Source of the DNA: Tenericutes bacterium 4572_104
GTDB taxonomy: Bacteria; Bacillota_I; Bacilli_A; Izemoplasmatales; UBA5603
Assembly: GCA_002084435.1 (NCBI GenBank)
Contig: NBLG01000033.1
Span: forward strand, 1-8,226
Length of the DNA: 8,226 nucleotides
Reading direction: 5' to 3'
In this document: positions 7,509 through 8,226 of the stretch, one piece after another
Layout of the letters: each line of letters opens with the position of its first letter
Position numbering within the stretch: position 1 is the stretch's first letter
Translations under genes and position numbers: made by a program
The notes under the pieces: model-generated
Told to the model about the DNA's origin: nothing
Database searches by the model: none
What the model saw: the letters and a program-made list of their open reading frames with translations, nothing else

Positions 7509-7514
7509 AGGAGG
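7507..7514 (+). promoter_or_regulatory. Ribosome binding site of the last, broken gene
   Basis: AAAGGAGG at 7507-7514 overlaps the preceding stop codon (7506-7508) and lies 8 bases before ATG 7523. It is as strong as the sites of the intact structural genes. This argues that 7523 is a genuine start and that the short first frame is the beginning of a real gene. Confidence 0.85.
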
Positions 7515-7522
7515 AAAAAAGA

Positions 7523-8226
7523 ATGGCTAAAAAAGAACGTTATTATGAAGGCACAACAAGTGCTGATACAATAGTAAAAGATTTAGCTGCTTAATTGGGA
7601 TATTGTATATCCAAAGCCAGATTTGAATGGTAGTCTTTATGATGAAAATGGTACAGCTATTGTTGTGCAAGATAAATCTAATTTATCTGCTGATGAACAA
7701 TTAGCAAAAATTAATCAACAAATTTTCATGATTAATAACTTACCTCATAATAGAACAATATTAAAAACTAAAACAACACCTGTGGCTATAAATGAAATTA
7801 TAAAACTTTAGGCACTCCTACTGTTATGAGTTTTGGCGGAAGTACTACATATAGTAGTTTATTAAATCCAAATAACTCAATAGGTAAATTGTATAATGAA
7901 ATAGCAGATGAATTTAGTATATCAATATATGAGCAGAGTTTAAATGCTCAAATACTGACAGATGTGTTATATGGTAGCTTAGAAGGAAATAAAAAAATAA
8001 TAGTTGATAAAATTGCAGCTTATGCTGGTTACAATTATACAGAAAAAGATAAAATTTCTATTAGAATTAATGGAAGATATACCAATACTAATAGTACCCT
8101 ATCATTTATAAAAACATATATCACTAAACAAGAATATCAAGAAAAATTTAGTATTAAAGAATATGATCCTGCTACACAAGAAGGATTCTTTTTGAAAGTT
8201 GAAGAAGAAGATCCTAAAAACTTTAT
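7523..8226 (+). pseudogene. Phage gene broken by two compensating frameshifts, 3' end outside window
   Basis: From ATG 7523 the frame encodes 23 residues (MAKKERYYEGTTSADTIVKD...) and stops at TAA 7592-7594. Coding sense then continues in the +1 frame (NWDIVYPKPDLNGSLYDENG...) to TAG 7809-7811. It returns to the original frame (KTLGTPTVMSFGGSTTYSSL...) and stays open to the window end. Neither later piece has a ribosome binding site: the TTG at 7623 and ATG at 7826 both lack one, so they are not separate genes. Reading across both junctions gives about 234 continuous residues, charged and soluble, with no membrane segment. Removing one T at 7591-7592 and adding one A to the AAAA run at 7802-7805 restores a single frame. 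The product is unrecognised. Position after head genes suggests a head-completion, neck or tail protein. Sequencing or assembly error is possible, as is real decay. Confidence 0.75.

Noticed and set aside
7623..7811. Independent 62-codon gene starting at TTG 7623
   Set aside because: There is no ribosome binding site, the open frame extends upstream to 7587, and the peptide joins the flanking frames as one protein.
1..8226. Alternative genetic code, because none of the seven intact genes ends in TGA
   Set aside because: TAA dominance is expected in AT-rich DNA, and no in-frame TGA is found inside any intact gene. The broken gene is interrupted by TAA and TAG with frame changes, not by readthrough in one frame.

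Overview
The window is a stretch of a tailed bacteriophage (or prophage) head-morphogenesis operon. All supported genes lie on the + strand, in tight head-to-tail order with strong AGGAGG-type ribosome binding sites. The DNA is visibly AT-rich, arginine is mostly AGA, leucine mostly TTA, and strong Shine-Dalgarno sequences precede most genes. This points to a low-GC Gram-positive (Firmicutes-type) host, but the sequence does not identify the species. No integrase, repressor, terminase, tRNA or host gene is visible, so I cannot say whether this is a free phage or a prophage.

Layout: 1-225 is the 3' end of a small membrane protein gene of the kind often found near phage portal genes. 254-1855 encodes the portal protein. 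1884-3335 encodes a prohead maturation protease fused to an acidic, coiled-coil, scaffold-like C-terminus, with a zinc-ribbon-like Cys/His cluster inside the protease domain. 3354-4553 encodes a structural protein that looks like a head decoration (cement) protein with an Ig-like C-terminal domain. A perfect 11-bp stem-loop at 4568-4599 separates it from the major capsid protein gene (4632-5792). 5806-7056 encodes a protein with a conserved N-terminal segment, an acidic 15-residue tandem repeat and several Ig/FN3-like beta domains. 7056-7508 encodes a small beta-rich structural protein. 7523 to the window end is a gene whose reading frame is broken twice, by two compensating single-base shifts about 210 bases apart.

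How they would work together: the portal nucleates prohead assembly, the scaffold-like tail of the protease fusion guides the capsid protein into a shell, and the protease then removes scaffold and activates expansion. The decoration-like and Ig-like proteins would be added to the shell or to the neck. This is a largely conventional capsid module. The points most worth a second look are the double frameshift in the last gene, the protease-zinc ribbon-scaffold fusion, the hairpin before the capsid gene and the recently duplicated acidic repeat. I see no convincing new biological system.
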